NCBI GenBank assembly: GCA_026014485.1
Contig: JAOZIE010000008.1
Coordinates: 246,254-310,253, forward strand
Reading direction: 5' to 3'
Source of the DNA: Candidatus Bathyarchaeota archaeon
Lineage (GTDB): Archaea; Thermoproteota; Bathyarchaeia; Bathyarchaeales; Bathycorpusculaceae
DNA: 64,000 nt
Shown here: piece after piece, positions 25,292 to 34,052 of the stretch
Position numbering within the stretch: the stretch's first letter is position 1
How the letters are laid out: each line of letters begins with the position of its first letter
Position numbers and translations under genes: made by a program
Notes under the pieces: model-generated
What the model saw: only the letters and a program-made list of their open reading frames with translations
Told to the model about the DNA's origin: nothing
The model's database searches: none

Positions 25292-26122
25292 TTGAAAAAC
25301 AAAATGTTAATCCTTGCCGTTTTCATTTTGGTGAGCGGCGCATTTCTCTGTCTGCCTTTTGTCTCGGCTCAGACGCAGCCAACTGGCACAGCTATTACTG
25401 CAGTTGACCCTTTGTCGGGACCCGCTGGTAAGGATTTCAACGTAACCGTTTCTGGTACCCTAAGCACCCCCGACGGTTCCTTTGTGGTGTATTTCAGTAA
25501 TTCACAGGCAAACTACTCTCAATTTGAGGGTAATGCGACTGGTTACAGTGTGACTGCGAATTTTGAGGTGCCTGCGCTTCAGGCTGGTAACTATTCTATA
25601 ATCTTGAAGGACGTTGCTACTGGCGCTGAAGCTGTTTATGGCGGTTCTCTTTACAGTTACCATCTGGCTGCAGAAGGCATAGCGGTCATTCCTATGGCTA
25701 CACTGCTGATAATGGGGATTGCCCTTGCCATCTCGTTTGGTAACATGGTCCTTAACCGTTTGCTGATTACCCGCATGATTGGCTGGCATGAATACCGCTC
25801 CATGCAGAAGGAGATTTCCGAGTTTAATTCCCAGCGTATGGCTGCTATGCGTGCAAAGAACGACAAAGCACTTGAGAAGCTGAAGAAGAAGGAATCTCAG
25901 ATTCAGGCTATGCAGACAAAAATGTTTAAGCCACAGCTGCTCCTTTTGCCCATGACAGCGATTTACTTTGTTATTTGGCCCATTTTGTATGGTTTCTTCA
26001 CTCAGCCCGCTGCGTATCTTCCTGGTTTGGGTGTTCTGCCCTTCTTGTACTGGTACATGATTTGCTCGTTCTTCTTTGGAACGATTGCTTCCCGCATAAT
26101 CGGTGTGACGCCTATTCAGTAG
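25292..26122 (+). CDS. DUF106 / EMC3-like membrane insertase with N-terminal exported domain
   Basis: 276 residues. Signal peptide (about 1-28) and an exported beta domain (VDPLSGPAGKDFNVTV) come first. Then a first span (about 125-145), a cytoplasmic coiled coil (QKEISEFNSQRM, then KLKKKESQIQAMQTKM) and two spans (LLLLPMTAIYFVIWPILYGFF and FLYWYMICSFFFG). The coiled coil between spans is the signature of the Oxa1/YidC/Get1/EMC3 superfamily; archaeal DUF106 proteins lie near secY, as here. The start is TTG 25292 with AGGAG 10 bases upstream; ATG 25304 is an alternative. It probably helps insert membrane proteins with SecY. Confidence 0.82.
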   Translation: MKNKMLILAVFILVSGAFLCLPFVSAQTQPTGTAITAVDPLSGPAGKDFNVTVSGTLSTPDGSFVVYFSNSQANYSQFEGNATGYSVTANFEVPALQAGNYSIILKDVATGAEAVYGGSLYSYHLAAEGIAVIPMATLLIMGIALAISFGNMVLNRLLITRMIGWHEYRSMQKEISEFNSQRMAAMRAKNDKALEKLKKKESQIQAMQTKMFKPQLLLLPMTAIYFVIWPILYGFFTQPAAYLPGLGVLPFLYWYMICSFFFGTIASRIIGVTPIQ

Positions 26123-26144
26123 TGTGTGAGGGGCGAAGGGGCTG

Positions 26145-26777
26145 ATGAATGGGGAAAAGTCAACTCGGTGTGAAACGGAAAGAATCGTTATTTGCATTTC
26201 GGGGATGGCTGGAACTGGCAAGAGCACGTTGGCAAAGAAGCTTGCGCAGAAGTACGGTTTGAAGTATTATTCTGGTGGTGATGCCCTGCGAGCGGTGGCT
26301 GCTGAGAAAGGCTACGATTCCTTCAACAATGGTTGGTGGGAAAGCGGTGAAGGGCTAAAGTTTTTGGAGCAGCGGAAAGCGGACACGAGTTTTGACAAGG
26401 CAGTTGACGAGAAACTGTTAGAGTATGCTGCCAAGGGAAATGTGCTTTTGGACAGTTGGACGATGCCTTGGCTGTTTTCTGGTGGCTTCAAAATTTGGCT
26501 TGCAGCTTCCGTGGCAAAGCAAGCAGAACGGATAGCCAACAGAGACCACATGACGGTTGAGGAGGCTTTTTCGGCTCTTGAAGCAAAAGAAGCCCGAACT
26601 AAAGCCATCTACAAGCAGCTATACGGTTTTGCGTTGAGCGAAGACTTTTCGCCGTTCGACTTCATTTTAGACACCGATAACTTGAGTGCAGACGAAGTTT
26701 TCACTGTCCTATGCAGGGTTATCGACAATGTGGTCATCGCCAAAGGCGAATCTGGCAAAACAGCTCCCTGCCCGTAA
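26145..26777 (+). CDS. cmk: Cytidylate kinase (archaeal CMP kinase)
   Basis: 210 residues. P-loop GMAGTGKSTLAKKLA near residue 20, the YYSGGDALR motif at the nucleoside-binding site, Asp in LLDSWTMPW, and the lid segment IANRDHMTVEEA. Phosphorylates CMP and dCMP. It follows the DUF106 gene after 22 bases and keeps part of the archaeal secY-DUF106-cmk neighbourhood; adk, rpl34e, rpl14e and cbf5, often found here in other archaea, are absent from the window. Confidence 0.9.
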   Translation: MNGEKSTRCETERIVICISGMAGTGKSTLAKKLAQKYGLKYYSGGDALRAVAAEKGYDSFNNGWWESGEGLKFLEQRKADTSFDKAVDEKLLEYAAKGNVLLDSWTMPWLFSGGFKIWLAASVAKQAERIANRDHMTVEEAFSALEAKEARTKAIYKQLYGFALSEDFSPFDFILDTDNLSADEVFTVLCRVIDNVVIAKGESGKTAPCP

Positions 26778-26955
26778 CCTTTCCTCACAGAAGACCTTAC
26801 TCTCTGCGGTTTTTCAACATGTTAATGACTCGGAAAAACGCCAATAGTGACCTACCCCTCTATAGGTTTTTGTATCGAATCAATATTTGGCGGCAAATAG
26901 GTTTGTGTTTGGGGTCTGCGGTGTTTTGGTGCCGGAAAACGCGGGTGGGTGTTTG

Positions 26956-27468
26956 ATGCGTAAGGCTATTAGGTGTCTTGTGCCATTGGTTGGTATGGCT
27001 AATCCGCTTTCTGCTGACTTGGTTGCGCCGTGTGGCATGAACTGCGGAATCTGCAAAGCTTACCTTGCGTACTCGCGGGGTGTGCCCTACAAGAAGGGCG
27101 AAGTGTCCCACTGCAATGGCTGCTTGGTGCGCAACAAAAACTGCGCGTTCATCAAAAAAGGATGCGAAAAAATCCGAAAACGGCAGTTCCGCTTCTGCTA
27201 TGAATGCCCCGACATGCCCTGCAAAGAACTCGCCAAAATAGACCAATACTACATTGCACGCTTCGGCATGAGCATGGTTGAAAACCAAAAAACAATCAGA
27301 GAAAAAGGCATGGACGAATTTCTCAGGCAGCAAGCCGAGCGGTATCGGTGTCCAAGCTGCGGCGACCTAATCTCAGTTCACGACGGAAAATGCTACACCT
27401 GCGGCTACCAAACAGAAAAACCAAAAGGCACCAACCCAAAGCAGCGGTGGATACCCAACAGAAAATGA
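26956..27468 (+). CDS. Cys-rich DUF3795-like protein with C-terminal zinc ribbon
   Basis: About 170 residues. The core begins LVAPCGMNCGICKAYLAY, followed by CNGC, CAFIKKGC and CYECPDMPCKEL, the pattern of DUF3795-type small Cys-rich proteins. A C-terminal ribbon C-P-S-C...C-Y-T-C and a basic tail follow. Sixteen or so Cys suggest zinc or Fe-S binding. The start could be ATG 26956 (GGGTGG upstream) or ATG 26995, ten residues before the conserved Cys. Function unknown in the family. Confidence 0.7.
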   Translation: MRKAIRCLVPLVGMANPLSADLVAPCGMNCGICKAYLAYSRGVPYKKGEVSHCNGCLVRNKNCAFIKKGCEKIRKRQFRFCYECPDMPCKELAKIDQYYIARFGMSMVENQKTIREKGMDEFLRQQAERYRCPSCGDLISVHDGKCYTCGYQTEKPKGTNPKQRWIPNRK

Positions 27469-27533
27469 ACCAACAAAAACGGTTCTTTTGGCTTTTGCAT
27501 ATTGTATGGTGCATAACTGCCCTCAGTTATGGT

Positions 27534-28046
27534 TTAGTTTTTGTGTTCGGTTAGGAAGTTTTGTATGTCTTTGATGAATTTTAGGGTGCCGTTTTCGATT
27601 TGGTTTGTTAGGGCGTGGGGGTTGCTGAAGTCTGGTTTGTCTACTAATATGGAGTCGGTGATGGTGTCGCCTTCTTTTGGGTTTGGTGCAAGGTGGTGTT
27701 TGTTCCAGCCGTTTTCTTTGAGTAGCTTCCAGTATTTTGCTTGGGTGTCTTTGTTGTATCCTGCTAGTAAGACTTGGACTGTGAATGTGTCGTGGATGAA
27801 CAGTATGGCGATTTTTAGGTTTTGCCGTTTTAGCGCTTTCGGAAAGAAATAGAAATATGTGTAGTCCATTTGCCCAAAGTGGACGTTGCCTGACAAGAAA
27901 TAATCCGGATACTTCTTTTTCAGGTAAACCCTCAAGTCACCAAAGTACTCCATCAACCCTTGATATGCTGCTCTAACGGTGCCCTTTGCCAGTTGCTTTC
28001 TGTACTCGCCTAAGTGTTCATGAAACGGCTCCATCACATTTCCCAT
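27534..28046 (-). CDS. Conserved hypothetical protein (DUF7000-like)
   Basis: 170 residues, soluble. EPFHEHLGEYRKQLAKG, YQGLMEYFGDLRVY and VLLAGYNKDTQAKYW recall a small family (DUF7000-like, from memory) present in scattered bacteria and archaea and of unknown function. The rich pattern of aromatic residues (YTYFYFFP) suggests a compact alpha/beta domain. The gene stands alone on the minus strand between two plus-strand genes. Confidence 0.6.
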   Translation of the reverse strand: MGNVMEPFHEHLGEYRKQLAKGTVRAAYQGLMEYFGDLRVYLKKKYPDYFLSGNVHFGQMDYTYFYFFPKALKRQNLKIAILFIHDTFTVQVLLAGYNKDTQAKYWKLLKENGWNKHHLAPNPKEGDTITDSILVDKPDFSNPHALTNQIENGTLKFIKDIQNFLTEHKN

Positions 28047-28264
28047 CCAGCCCGCCTCGCCTTCTTTTGCGGGACGGCAGTGTCCTTTATGGGTTGGCGG
28101 TGACTAATAAGCCTTTAACGCCGTGAACATCCCCGAAAAGGCAATTTATGCAAACCCAAACTCTGCAAGGGGGCGCCCTTCCCCGAAAAAGCGTTCAGTT
28201 GGCTAATTGGCGCGCGGTTTAGAAAACAAATGATACACAGATATATGGCGTAGGTGAATATGTT

Positions 28265-29032
28265 GTGGGGAAATTTCAGATGAAAGTGGGACTTTTCGGA
28301 TTTGGCAGGGCAGGAAAAGCCGTTGCAACCGTATTACTGCAAACTGAGGAAGCGCATCTTTGCTGGGTTATCAGAAAATCTAACGTTCTGAAGCATCGGT
28401 CCGTTCCTGAGTTTCTCGGCATTAAACGTGGGGAACAAGGCTTAATTTTCCCCAAGGATGAATGGACCCCCCAACAACTTTTCGATAAACACCCCGTAGA
28501 TGTTGTTATAGACTTTTCTTCTACACAGGCCATATTGGCTTACGGTGAGGAAGCAGCCAAACGAGACATAGCCATAGTAACTGCGATATCCGCGTACCCT
28601 CCCGAAACGGTTGCTTTTCTAAAAAGCTTATCCCGAAAAACAAGAGTCCTCTGGTCGCCTAACATAACCATAGGCATCAACTTCTTGATGTTAACCGCTA
28701 AAATCCTCAAAACCATCGCTCCCTACACCGACATCGAGATAATTGAAGAACATTTCAAAAACAAAAAAGACGTTTCCGGCACCGCCAGAAAAATTTCGGA
28801 GGTGCTGTGCTTGCGAGACATAGACATCAAATCCATCAGGGCAGGTGGCATCGTGGGTCGTCACGAAATAATCTTCGGTTTCCCCTACCAAACAGTACGC
28901 TTAACTCACGAATCAATAACTCGAGAGGCATTTGGCAACGGCGCACTATTTGCCGCCAAAAACATAGTTGATAAAGAAAAAGGCTTCTACTCCATGGAAG
29001 ACATCCTAATACCCTACTTCAACCTAAAATAA
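28265..29032 (+). CDS. dapB: DapB-like reductase (dihydrodipicolinate reductase family)
   Basis: 255 residues. The Rossmann GLFGFGRAGKAV, DVVIDFSST, the SPNITIGINFL loop, then EEHFKNKKDVSGTA and SIRAGGIVGRHEI are the DapB landmarks. It would supply tetrahydrodipicolinate for the DapL found at 1898. The substrate motif deviates: DapB normally has H-H-x(3-4)-K-D-x-P-S-G-T-A, while here the second His is Phe and the Pro is lost (K-K-D-V-S-G-T-A), so activity on the usual substrate is not certain. GTG 28265 is chosen for AGGTGA 8 bases upstream; ATG 28280 is the alternative. No dapA is seen nearby. Confidence 0.75.
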   Translation: MGKFQMKVGLFGFGRAGKAVATVLLQTEEAHLCWVIRKSNVLKHRSVPEFLGIKRGEQGLIFPKDEWTPQQLFDKHPVDVVIDFSSTQAILAYGEEAAKRDIAIVTAISAYPPETVAFLKSLSRKTRVLWSPNITIGINFLMLTAKILKTIAPYTDIEIIEEHFKNKKDVSGTARKISEVLCLRDIDIKSIRAGGIVGRHEIIFGFPYQTVRLTHESITREAFGNGALFAAKNIVDKEKGFYSMEDILIPYFNLK

Positions 29033-29129
29033 CCGCACACGCCCGTCCCGCTAAGCGACCGCGCGGTTGCTGCTTTGCTTTTTTGTCAAGCTGCCGTGGA
29101 GCTTATTTCTTGGCGTGCACAAAACTGCG

Positions 29130-29321
29130 TTAGTTGGCGGTTTTTTCGACAATTAGCAGGTAGTCTACTCTTGATGTGATTCCATAGATTTGTGCGAGGG
29201 TCAGTTTCTTTATTTTTGGTATGATGGAAACAACTTCGCCCTCTAAACTGTTCAAAAAATTCTCTAACTCATACAGGGCATTATCGCCGTTAATTTTAAA
29301 GACATGCACCTTATAACGCAT
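29130..29321 (-). CDS. Small hypothetical protein
   Basis: 63 residues with the alternating pattern of a small alpha/beta domain (YKVHVFKIN, LENFLNSLEGEVVSIIPKI, YLLIVEK), similar in outline to ferredoxin-like folds. Opposite orientation to both neighbours. No family recognised. Confidence 0.5.
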   Translation of the reverse strand: MRYKVHVFKINGDNALYELENFLNSLEGEVVSIIPKIKKLTLAQIYGITSRVDYLLIVEKTAN

Positions 29322-29463
29322 TATAGTTTTCTCCGAACTAGACTATACCCGCTTCATGTAATATAATTTACGAGTACCTGCAAACCGACAAAGGATTGTG
29401 GATGTTTTGCTCATTTAGGCTGTCGGCTGTTTATTTATCCGTAAGGAATAAAAGATTTTTAGG

Positions 29464-29676
29464 GTGTTTAAGGGGCGGTGGAAAAGTTTGGATTCGGCTA
29501 GGGCTGTGGTAATCGTGGGCTGCTGGTTTGCACTGGCGATAATCGCTTCGGTCTACATGATAACGTTCGCGAACATAATAGGCGACATACTCTTTGGCGT
29601 TTTAGTCCCGATTGGGCTCCTAGTTCTCGTGGGCATGATAGTCACCTTCGTTATGTCAGAAAAACCAGAAAAATAG
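29464..29676 (+). CDS. Small two-span membrane protein
   Basis: 70 residues starting at GTG: basic N terminus, two hydrophobic segments (about 15-38 and 42-63) joined by a short Gly-Asp turn, and a charged C terminus (SEKPEK). No recognised family. Confidence 0.5.
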   Translation: MFKGRWKSLDSARAVVIVGCWFALAIIASVYMITFANIIGDILFGVLVPIGLLVLVGMIVTFVMSEKPEK

Positions 29677-29709
29677 TGCCTGCCCTTTTTTCGATGCCCG
29701 CATGTTGCG

Positions 29710-29910
29710 TTAGTCTTTTACGGCTTTCTTGGTTTTTTCGACGCCTTTTTTGCCTAGTTCTACGCCTTCTTCGCCGACCTTCTTTCCGACCGCCACACCC
29801 TTCTTTCCCGCAACCTTACCGACCTCCACACCTTTCTCTCCAACCTTCTTGCCCGCCTCCGCAGTCTTCTTAGCCGCTTCCTCAGTCTTATCCTTCAACT
29901 TCTTAAACAC
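29710..29910 (-). CDS. LEA-like protein built of 11-residue repeats
   Basis: 66 residues, about one third Lys and rich in Gly, Val and Glu. After FKKLKDKTEEAAKKTAEAG, 11-residue units follow: KKVGEKGVEVG, KVAGKKGVAVG, KKVGEEGVELG, then KKGVEKTKKAV. Eleven-residue Lys/Glu repeats are the mark of group 3 LEA proteins, which are disordered when wet and form amphipathic helices on drying or on membranes. GTG 29910 is chosen because GAGGTG lies 6 bases upstream. Pro/Thr-rich frames on the other strand are shadows of this repeat. Confidence 0.65.
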   Translation of the reverse strand: MFKKLKDKTEEAAKKTAEAGKKVGEKGVEVGKVAGKKGVAVGKKVGEEGVELGKKGVEKTKKAVKD

Positions 29911-30169
29911 AAAAACCACCTCAAAACAAAACTAGAATTAACCACATATATAAAAATGAACAATGGGCGCGTTTGGAATCGGCTGGAACGTACGAGGCAG
30001 AAGCGCAAGCGACGCCGAGCGATTTAATGTAGGTTGCGTGTTTTTACAGGGTCGTTTGTAGATGAAAAAGCAAAATTCTGCCATAACCCTGTTAATATGT
30101 TAATTTGGAATTAGTTCGCAAAAAGCTTATTTCGCGAAAAGAATATTTGTTATATGAGAGTCAGGTTAC

Positions 30170-31390
30170 ATGAGCATTAGGCAGATTGATAAAGAAAATT
30201 CAGAGTTCTATAACGAAAACGTCACCAATATTGAGAGAGGAAAACTTTCAATAAAGGACATCTTGGGCTTCGAAATTGAAGGTGCGCCAGTGTTTCTTCC
30301 TCGTGTACCTTGTGCTCACGTAACCCCAAACAGAGAAATTTGCCATACCGCTGAAGAGGGGATAAAATCTTCTTCAATCTTTTCATTAGCCCCAGTATAC
30401 GATAGCATAATTTACCCCATAGAAATGGGCTACAATGACCGCCCACTTACTGAAAAGAGTTTTAAAGAATTAAACAGTGTTTCCCTTGACGATTTTCTCG
30501 TTTTTGTCGAGAAGAAGCGAGTTATTCCCTATTTTCCATACAAGTATGGTCGATATGAACAAGAATTTGTGAAAAAATTCCTTGAGCCGGGCTTACCGAG
30601 AATATCATCTTTACATTTGTTTTTGTTACTTCTAAAAGACAACTGCAGCACAGTTGGTGGAGACTGCAAAGTCTGTGACGGATGCAACGAACGGGCTAAA
30701 GCGGATATTAGCAAATTTGTAACAGGAGAACAAAGCGAATCTTGTTTGCATTGTCTAATGAAGATTTACTCTTCAGGGATAAAGAGAGACTTCATTCTTC
30801 AACAAGAATCAATAAACACAATTTGCGCTATAAAGGACATCTTGACTGCGAGAAACCTTAATGCTATAGTCAAAACAAATTGCCGAATAGCAAAAGCGGC
30901 GCTCGGAGCTTTTACCAGCTCTGTAGAGAGTAGTCACACTATCGATTGCGTGGTAAAGGGTTTGAAAGTCAACTATTCACCGGATATAGACCTTGAGAGT
31001 TATTTAGATTTTCTTGATGGGAAAACAACGAGAGCGGTTCGGGAAATCGTTAAAAAATTAATGGAAGACCCTTATACGAGAAAGTATTCCGAGCGTCTAA
31101 GTGCTAGGCTCTGTGAATTGAACAAGGAAATAGAGGAGATTGGGAAGACAAAAGCTGCAAAATTCTACAAAGCTGTATCTGATATCGCTGTCTATGGAGG
31201 AAGTAAGTATGTGGAAGCGCAATCTGGCTCGATGACTAAAATTCCAAAGAAAGAAGCTCATAGAACGTCAGAGTGGATGGCTTCCAAACTTCTTGACCTT
31301 CATGCTAAGGCAACAGGAAAAGATTGGACATTAGCTCAAATTAGCAAAACGAGAAACAAGATTGAGAAATGCAGAGATATGTCTAAGTGA
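30170..31390 (+). CDS. Hypothetical protein with Cys cluster, integrase-linked
   Basis: 406 residues, not recognised. The centre carries GGDCKVCDGCNERA followed about 20 residues later by CLHC, a likely zinc site. The C-terminal third is helical and basic, suggesting nucleic-acid contact. There is no signal peptide or membrane span. It lies tail-to-tail with a tyrosine recombinase and has lower GC than the flanking genes, so both probably belong to one small mobile island (about 30.1-32.5 kb). Confidence 0.5.
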   Translation: MSIRQIDKENSEFYNENVTNIERGKLSIKDILGFEIEGAPVFLPRVPCAHVTPNREICHTAEEGIKSSSIFSLAPVYDSIIYPIEMGYNDRPLTEKSFKELNSVSLDDFLVFVEKKRVIPYFPYKYGRYEQEFVKKFLEPGLPRISSLHLFLLLLKDNCSTVGGDCKVCDGCNERAKADISKFVTGEQSESCLHCLMKIYSSGIKRDFILQQESINTICAIKDILTARNLNAIVKTNCRIAKAALGAFTSSVESSHTIDCVVKGLKVNYSPDIDLESYLDFLDGKTTRAVREIVKKLMEDPYTRKYSERLSARLCELNKEIEEIGKTKAAKFYKAVSDIAVYGGSKYVEAQSGSMTKIPKKEAHRTSEWMASKLLDLHAKATGKDWTLAQISKTRNKIEKCRDMSK

Positions 31391-31488
31391 TGGAACTGAG
31401 CTTCGAATAGCGTTAAGTTTTAATTTCAAACTGGCGCGCGTTAGAACAAGTTCTTTTAAAATTTGGGGAAAAGGTTGAGAAGTACGGT

Positions 31489-32439
31489 TTAAGCTGGTTT
31501 TTTGAAGTACCATGTTCCGTTTTCGTGTCCGACTAAGATGCAGTCGTCTTTGATGGCTTGTTGGATTTCTTCGTCTGTTGTGCATTTTATGGGTATCCAT
31601 GTTATGTTTGCTTCAGTGTCGATGTATTGAATTGTTGCTCTTAGGTCGTGTTCTTTGTGTCCTAATGTGTGAGCAACTTCTAAGATTTTTCCGCCTGATA
31701 TGTGGTATGTTCTTGTTCCTTTGAAGCGTCTAAAGTCATAGAGTTGGACTTGTTTTAATTCGGGTCTGTTGGTGACTTTTGCTAAGTTGTTTCGTGCATG
31801 TCTGTATTCTTGGCTTAGGTTGTCGGACGTTGTTGGAAAAATTAAATTTTCTGAGTTTAGGTTGTTCCGTTGAATCAGTCTTTTTAGCAGTTCTATTGAT
31901 TTTTGTTTAAGTTTGCCTTCTCGTCCGATTGTGTGTTTTGCTCCTGTTAGTGATGTTGCTCCTGTGGATAGGTCAATGTCTTTTACTTTTAGCCATGTTA
32001 ATTCGATAGGTCTGTTTCCTAGGTCTTTGTGCATTGATAATTTGAGGTTTAGTGGAAAGTTGACGTTGTCTATTATGAAGTTTATTAGTTCTTCTTTTGG
32101 TGCTCGGCGTTTTTTCCGTTTTCTTTGGTAAAATGGTTTTTTCCAGTTTAGTCCGAGTGATTGTATGACTTTGTCGTATGCTTCGGCTAAATTTTCTTTT
32201 CTTCCTGCTTCGCATTTTTTGTTTGATATGAATAGTTTTACTTCTTCGGGTTTTCTGCTGTCACAATGGCGAATGATATGTTTTAATTCTTTCATTACTC
32301 GTTTGATTGTGGTTTCTTCATAGGCTTCTTTTTTCATCCAGATTTGGACGTTGGTTAAGTTTATGTTTCCTATATCTTGGGGGTCTTTGGTTTCTTGTTG
32401 GAGTTGTTCCAACAACTGTTTGACTAATTCTTTTTTCAT
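31489..32439 (-). CDS. Tyrosine recombinase / integrase, archaeal type
   Basis: 316 residues. N-terminal SAM-like helical domain (INLTNVQIWMKKEAYEE), then the catalytic domain: Arg in LGNRPIELTWLKVKDID, Lys-Glu-rich LTGAKHTIGREGK, Arg in QLYDFRRFKGT, His in HTLGHKEH, and the nucleophile Tyr272 in ATIQYIDTE. All catalytic positions appear intact. The layout fits archaeal integrases of chromosomal elements; it is not split as in SSV-type integration. No tRNA gene directly borders it, so its target is not evident. Confidence 0.85.
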   Translation of the reverse strand: MKKELVKQLLEQLQQETKDPQDIGNINLTNVQIWMKKEAYEETTIKRVMKELKHIIRHCDSRKPEEVKLFISNKKCEAGRKENLAEAYDKVIQSLGLNWKKPFYQRKRKKRRAPKEELINFIIDNVNFPLNLKLSMHKDLGNRPIELTWLKVKDIDLSTGATSLTGAKHTIGREGKLKQKSIELLKRLIQRNNLNSENLIFPTTSDNLSQEYRHARNNLAKVTNRPELKQVQLYDFRRFKGTRTYHISGGKILEVAHTLGHKEHDLRATIQYIDTEANITWIPIKCTTDEEIQQAIKDDCILVGHENGTWYFKKPA

Positions 32440-32473
32440 TCTTTATCTCTCCTTTTTTTACCAAAGCCCTTTT

Positions 32474-32523
32474 AGACTGGGATGGTGCAGAATCAATAGG
32501 GGATGATGTCGCCGTCCCAGTCT
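32474..32523. repeat. 12-bp inverted repeat upstream of the integrase
   Basis: AGACTGGGATGG (32474-32485) and CCGTCCCAGTCT (32512-32523) are inverted copies with one mismatch, separated by 26 bases and located 35 bases before the integrase start. It could be an operator, a stem-loop in the leader, or part of a recombination site. Confidence 0.5.
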
Positions 32524-32719
32524 GATCGGGAAAGATGAAGAAACTTGACATTTGACAGACCCCAACGCAGCCCAGACCTGAGGCGGCACTTTTCTGTTGC
32601 TGGCTTCTTCGCCACTGTTTTTTCGTTTTTGGTGTAATTCTGAAGGTGGGTAGTAATGCTTATCTTTGTAAGGGTTTCTTTCCTTCAGTTGCATTAAACT
32701 CAAACAAGCTTGGATACGC

Positions 32720-33367
32720 ATGTATGTTTACCGCAGTTTACATGAACTGTCAAGGTCGCAGAAACGTTTTGTCCAAACCATAATAGGATACTTTACTGGT
32801 TGCAATATGATTCTGGATGCAGGCAGCGGCTCAGGCTGGGTAGGCGATGCACTTAAAGACAGCCTCTCCGCCACCCTCACATCCGTTGACATCAAAAGCG
32901 AGTTACTCAAGGGAAACAGCAGCCGCTACACCTACGCCGCCGCCATGGACGTACGGCACCTCGGATTCTCTGAAGCCTTCGACCTCATACTAGCCAAAGA
33001 CATCATAGAACACATGGTTAACCCCGCAGCCGCCATGGAACAGTTCCGCCAAGCGCTCAAAGAAAACGGCAAAATATTCATCACCGTCCCCTCCCCCCAA
33101 GCACCCTACTTCTGGGACGACTACACCCACATCCGCCCCTTCACCAAAGCCTCCCTTAGCCACCTGCTGATGGAGTCCGGCTTTGAGATACTTCACATGC
33201 ACTACCTTGCAAGACCCACAATAGGCGCCTCGCTGCTAAGACTCAAAGGCGCATTTGACGCGCTGGCAGAACACGGCTTCAGAAGAGGAGACCTCATGGC
33301 AATCGCCCAAAAAAACAGCATGTTAAGGCAAAACCTCCACGTGATGTCGCCCATTTCCACCTTATAA
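32720..33367 (+). CDS. Class I SAM-dependent methyltransferase
   Basis: 215 residues. Motif I LDAGSGSGWVGDAL, acidic SVDIKSELL after strand 2, DLILAKDIIEHM (motif post-I/II) and FITVPSP belong to the type-11/23 methyltransferases that act on small molecules or lipids. The C-terminal FGF-like WDDYTHIRPFTKASL region is typical of family members in cell-surface sugar or lipid clusters. Substrate not deducible; neighbours do not help. Confidence 0.75.
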   Translation: MYVYRSLHELSRSQKRFVQTIIGYFTGCNMILDAGSGSGWVGDALKDSLSATLTSVDIKSELLKGNSSRYTYAAAMDVRHLGFSEAFDLILAKDIIEHMVNPAAAMEQFRQALKENGKIFITVPSPQAPYFWDDYTHIRPFTKASLSHLLMESGFEILHMHYLARPTIGASLLRLKGAFDALAEHGFRRGDLMAIAQKNSMLRQNLHVMSPISTL

Positions 33368-33430
33368 TCTTCTTTTTCTGGGAAAACAAAAGAAATAAGC
33401 AACTAACCCCACTTACACATGTGAATCGTT

Positions 33431-33802
33431 ATGGCAAATTGTAACCGATGCAACGTACCCCTCGATGAAGGCGAAAGCTACAATTTCCACGGCGAAACCC
33501 TCTGCGAAGACTGCTACATGAACCTCACCAACCCCCCCAAAGCCTGCGACCCCCTAGCGGTAGCATCCGCACTCTCCGTCCGCAAACAGCTTGGACAGTC
33601 AGGCGACGAAGGGTTAACCGAGCAGCAGAAAAAAATCTACCACCAAATCCAAAAAACAGGCAGAATAACCCGACACGAACTCGAAGCCGCACTTAACCTA
33701 AAACCTGCAGTGCTCGAAGCCGAATTCGCCGTCCTACGCCACTGCGAACTCATCCGCGCACACAGAGAAGAAAACGGCGCCGTCTACCTCACCCTATGGT
33801 AA
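33431..33802 (+). CDS. Zinc-binding (LIM-like) winged-helix protein
   Basis: 123 residues. An N-terminal treble-clef/LIM-like site, C-N-R-C-x(10)...CEDC (CNRC at 4-7, CEDC near 28-31), is followed by a winged helix (LTEQQKKIYHQIQKTGRITRH, quoted here as LTEQQKKIYHQI and RITRHELEAALNL) with a final wing EENGAVYLTLW. Probably a small transcription factor. Monocistronic. Confidence 0.65.
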   Translation: MANCNRCNVPLDEGESYNFHGETLCEDCYMNLTNPPKACDPLAVASALSVRKQLGQSGDEGLTEQQKKIYHQIQKTGRITRHELEAALNLKPAVLEAEFAVLRHCELIRAHREENGAVYLTLW

Positions 33803-34052
33803 ACCTAACCGCCCCGCAGAAAAACCTGCCAAAGAACACACAAAACCGCCGTTAACAGGACATTAAGCAGCGCTTTTTCCAAACCAAGGACAAAAATCCT
33901 GCCCCAAATAAGCTTACACTGCAAATCGGCAACTGCAATAATCGTAAATAGGGGAAAACGGCATAACCTCCCCTTAAATGAAATGCATTTCACACAAACC
34001 CTTAGGGTTGTTTCAGGCATTGTGAGCTTACCGAAAAAAGGTGATGAAAAAA

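Noticed and set aside
29676..29935. Pro/Thr/Ser-rich ORFs on the plus strand
   Set aside because: They are the complement of the LEA-like 11-residue repeats; the minus strand has the ribosome binding site.
32495..32560. Possible C/D box guide RNA (ATGATGT followed by CTGA)
   Set aside because: Only one box pair is convincing and the bases also form the inverted repeat; no terminal stem or D'/C' pair could be supported.
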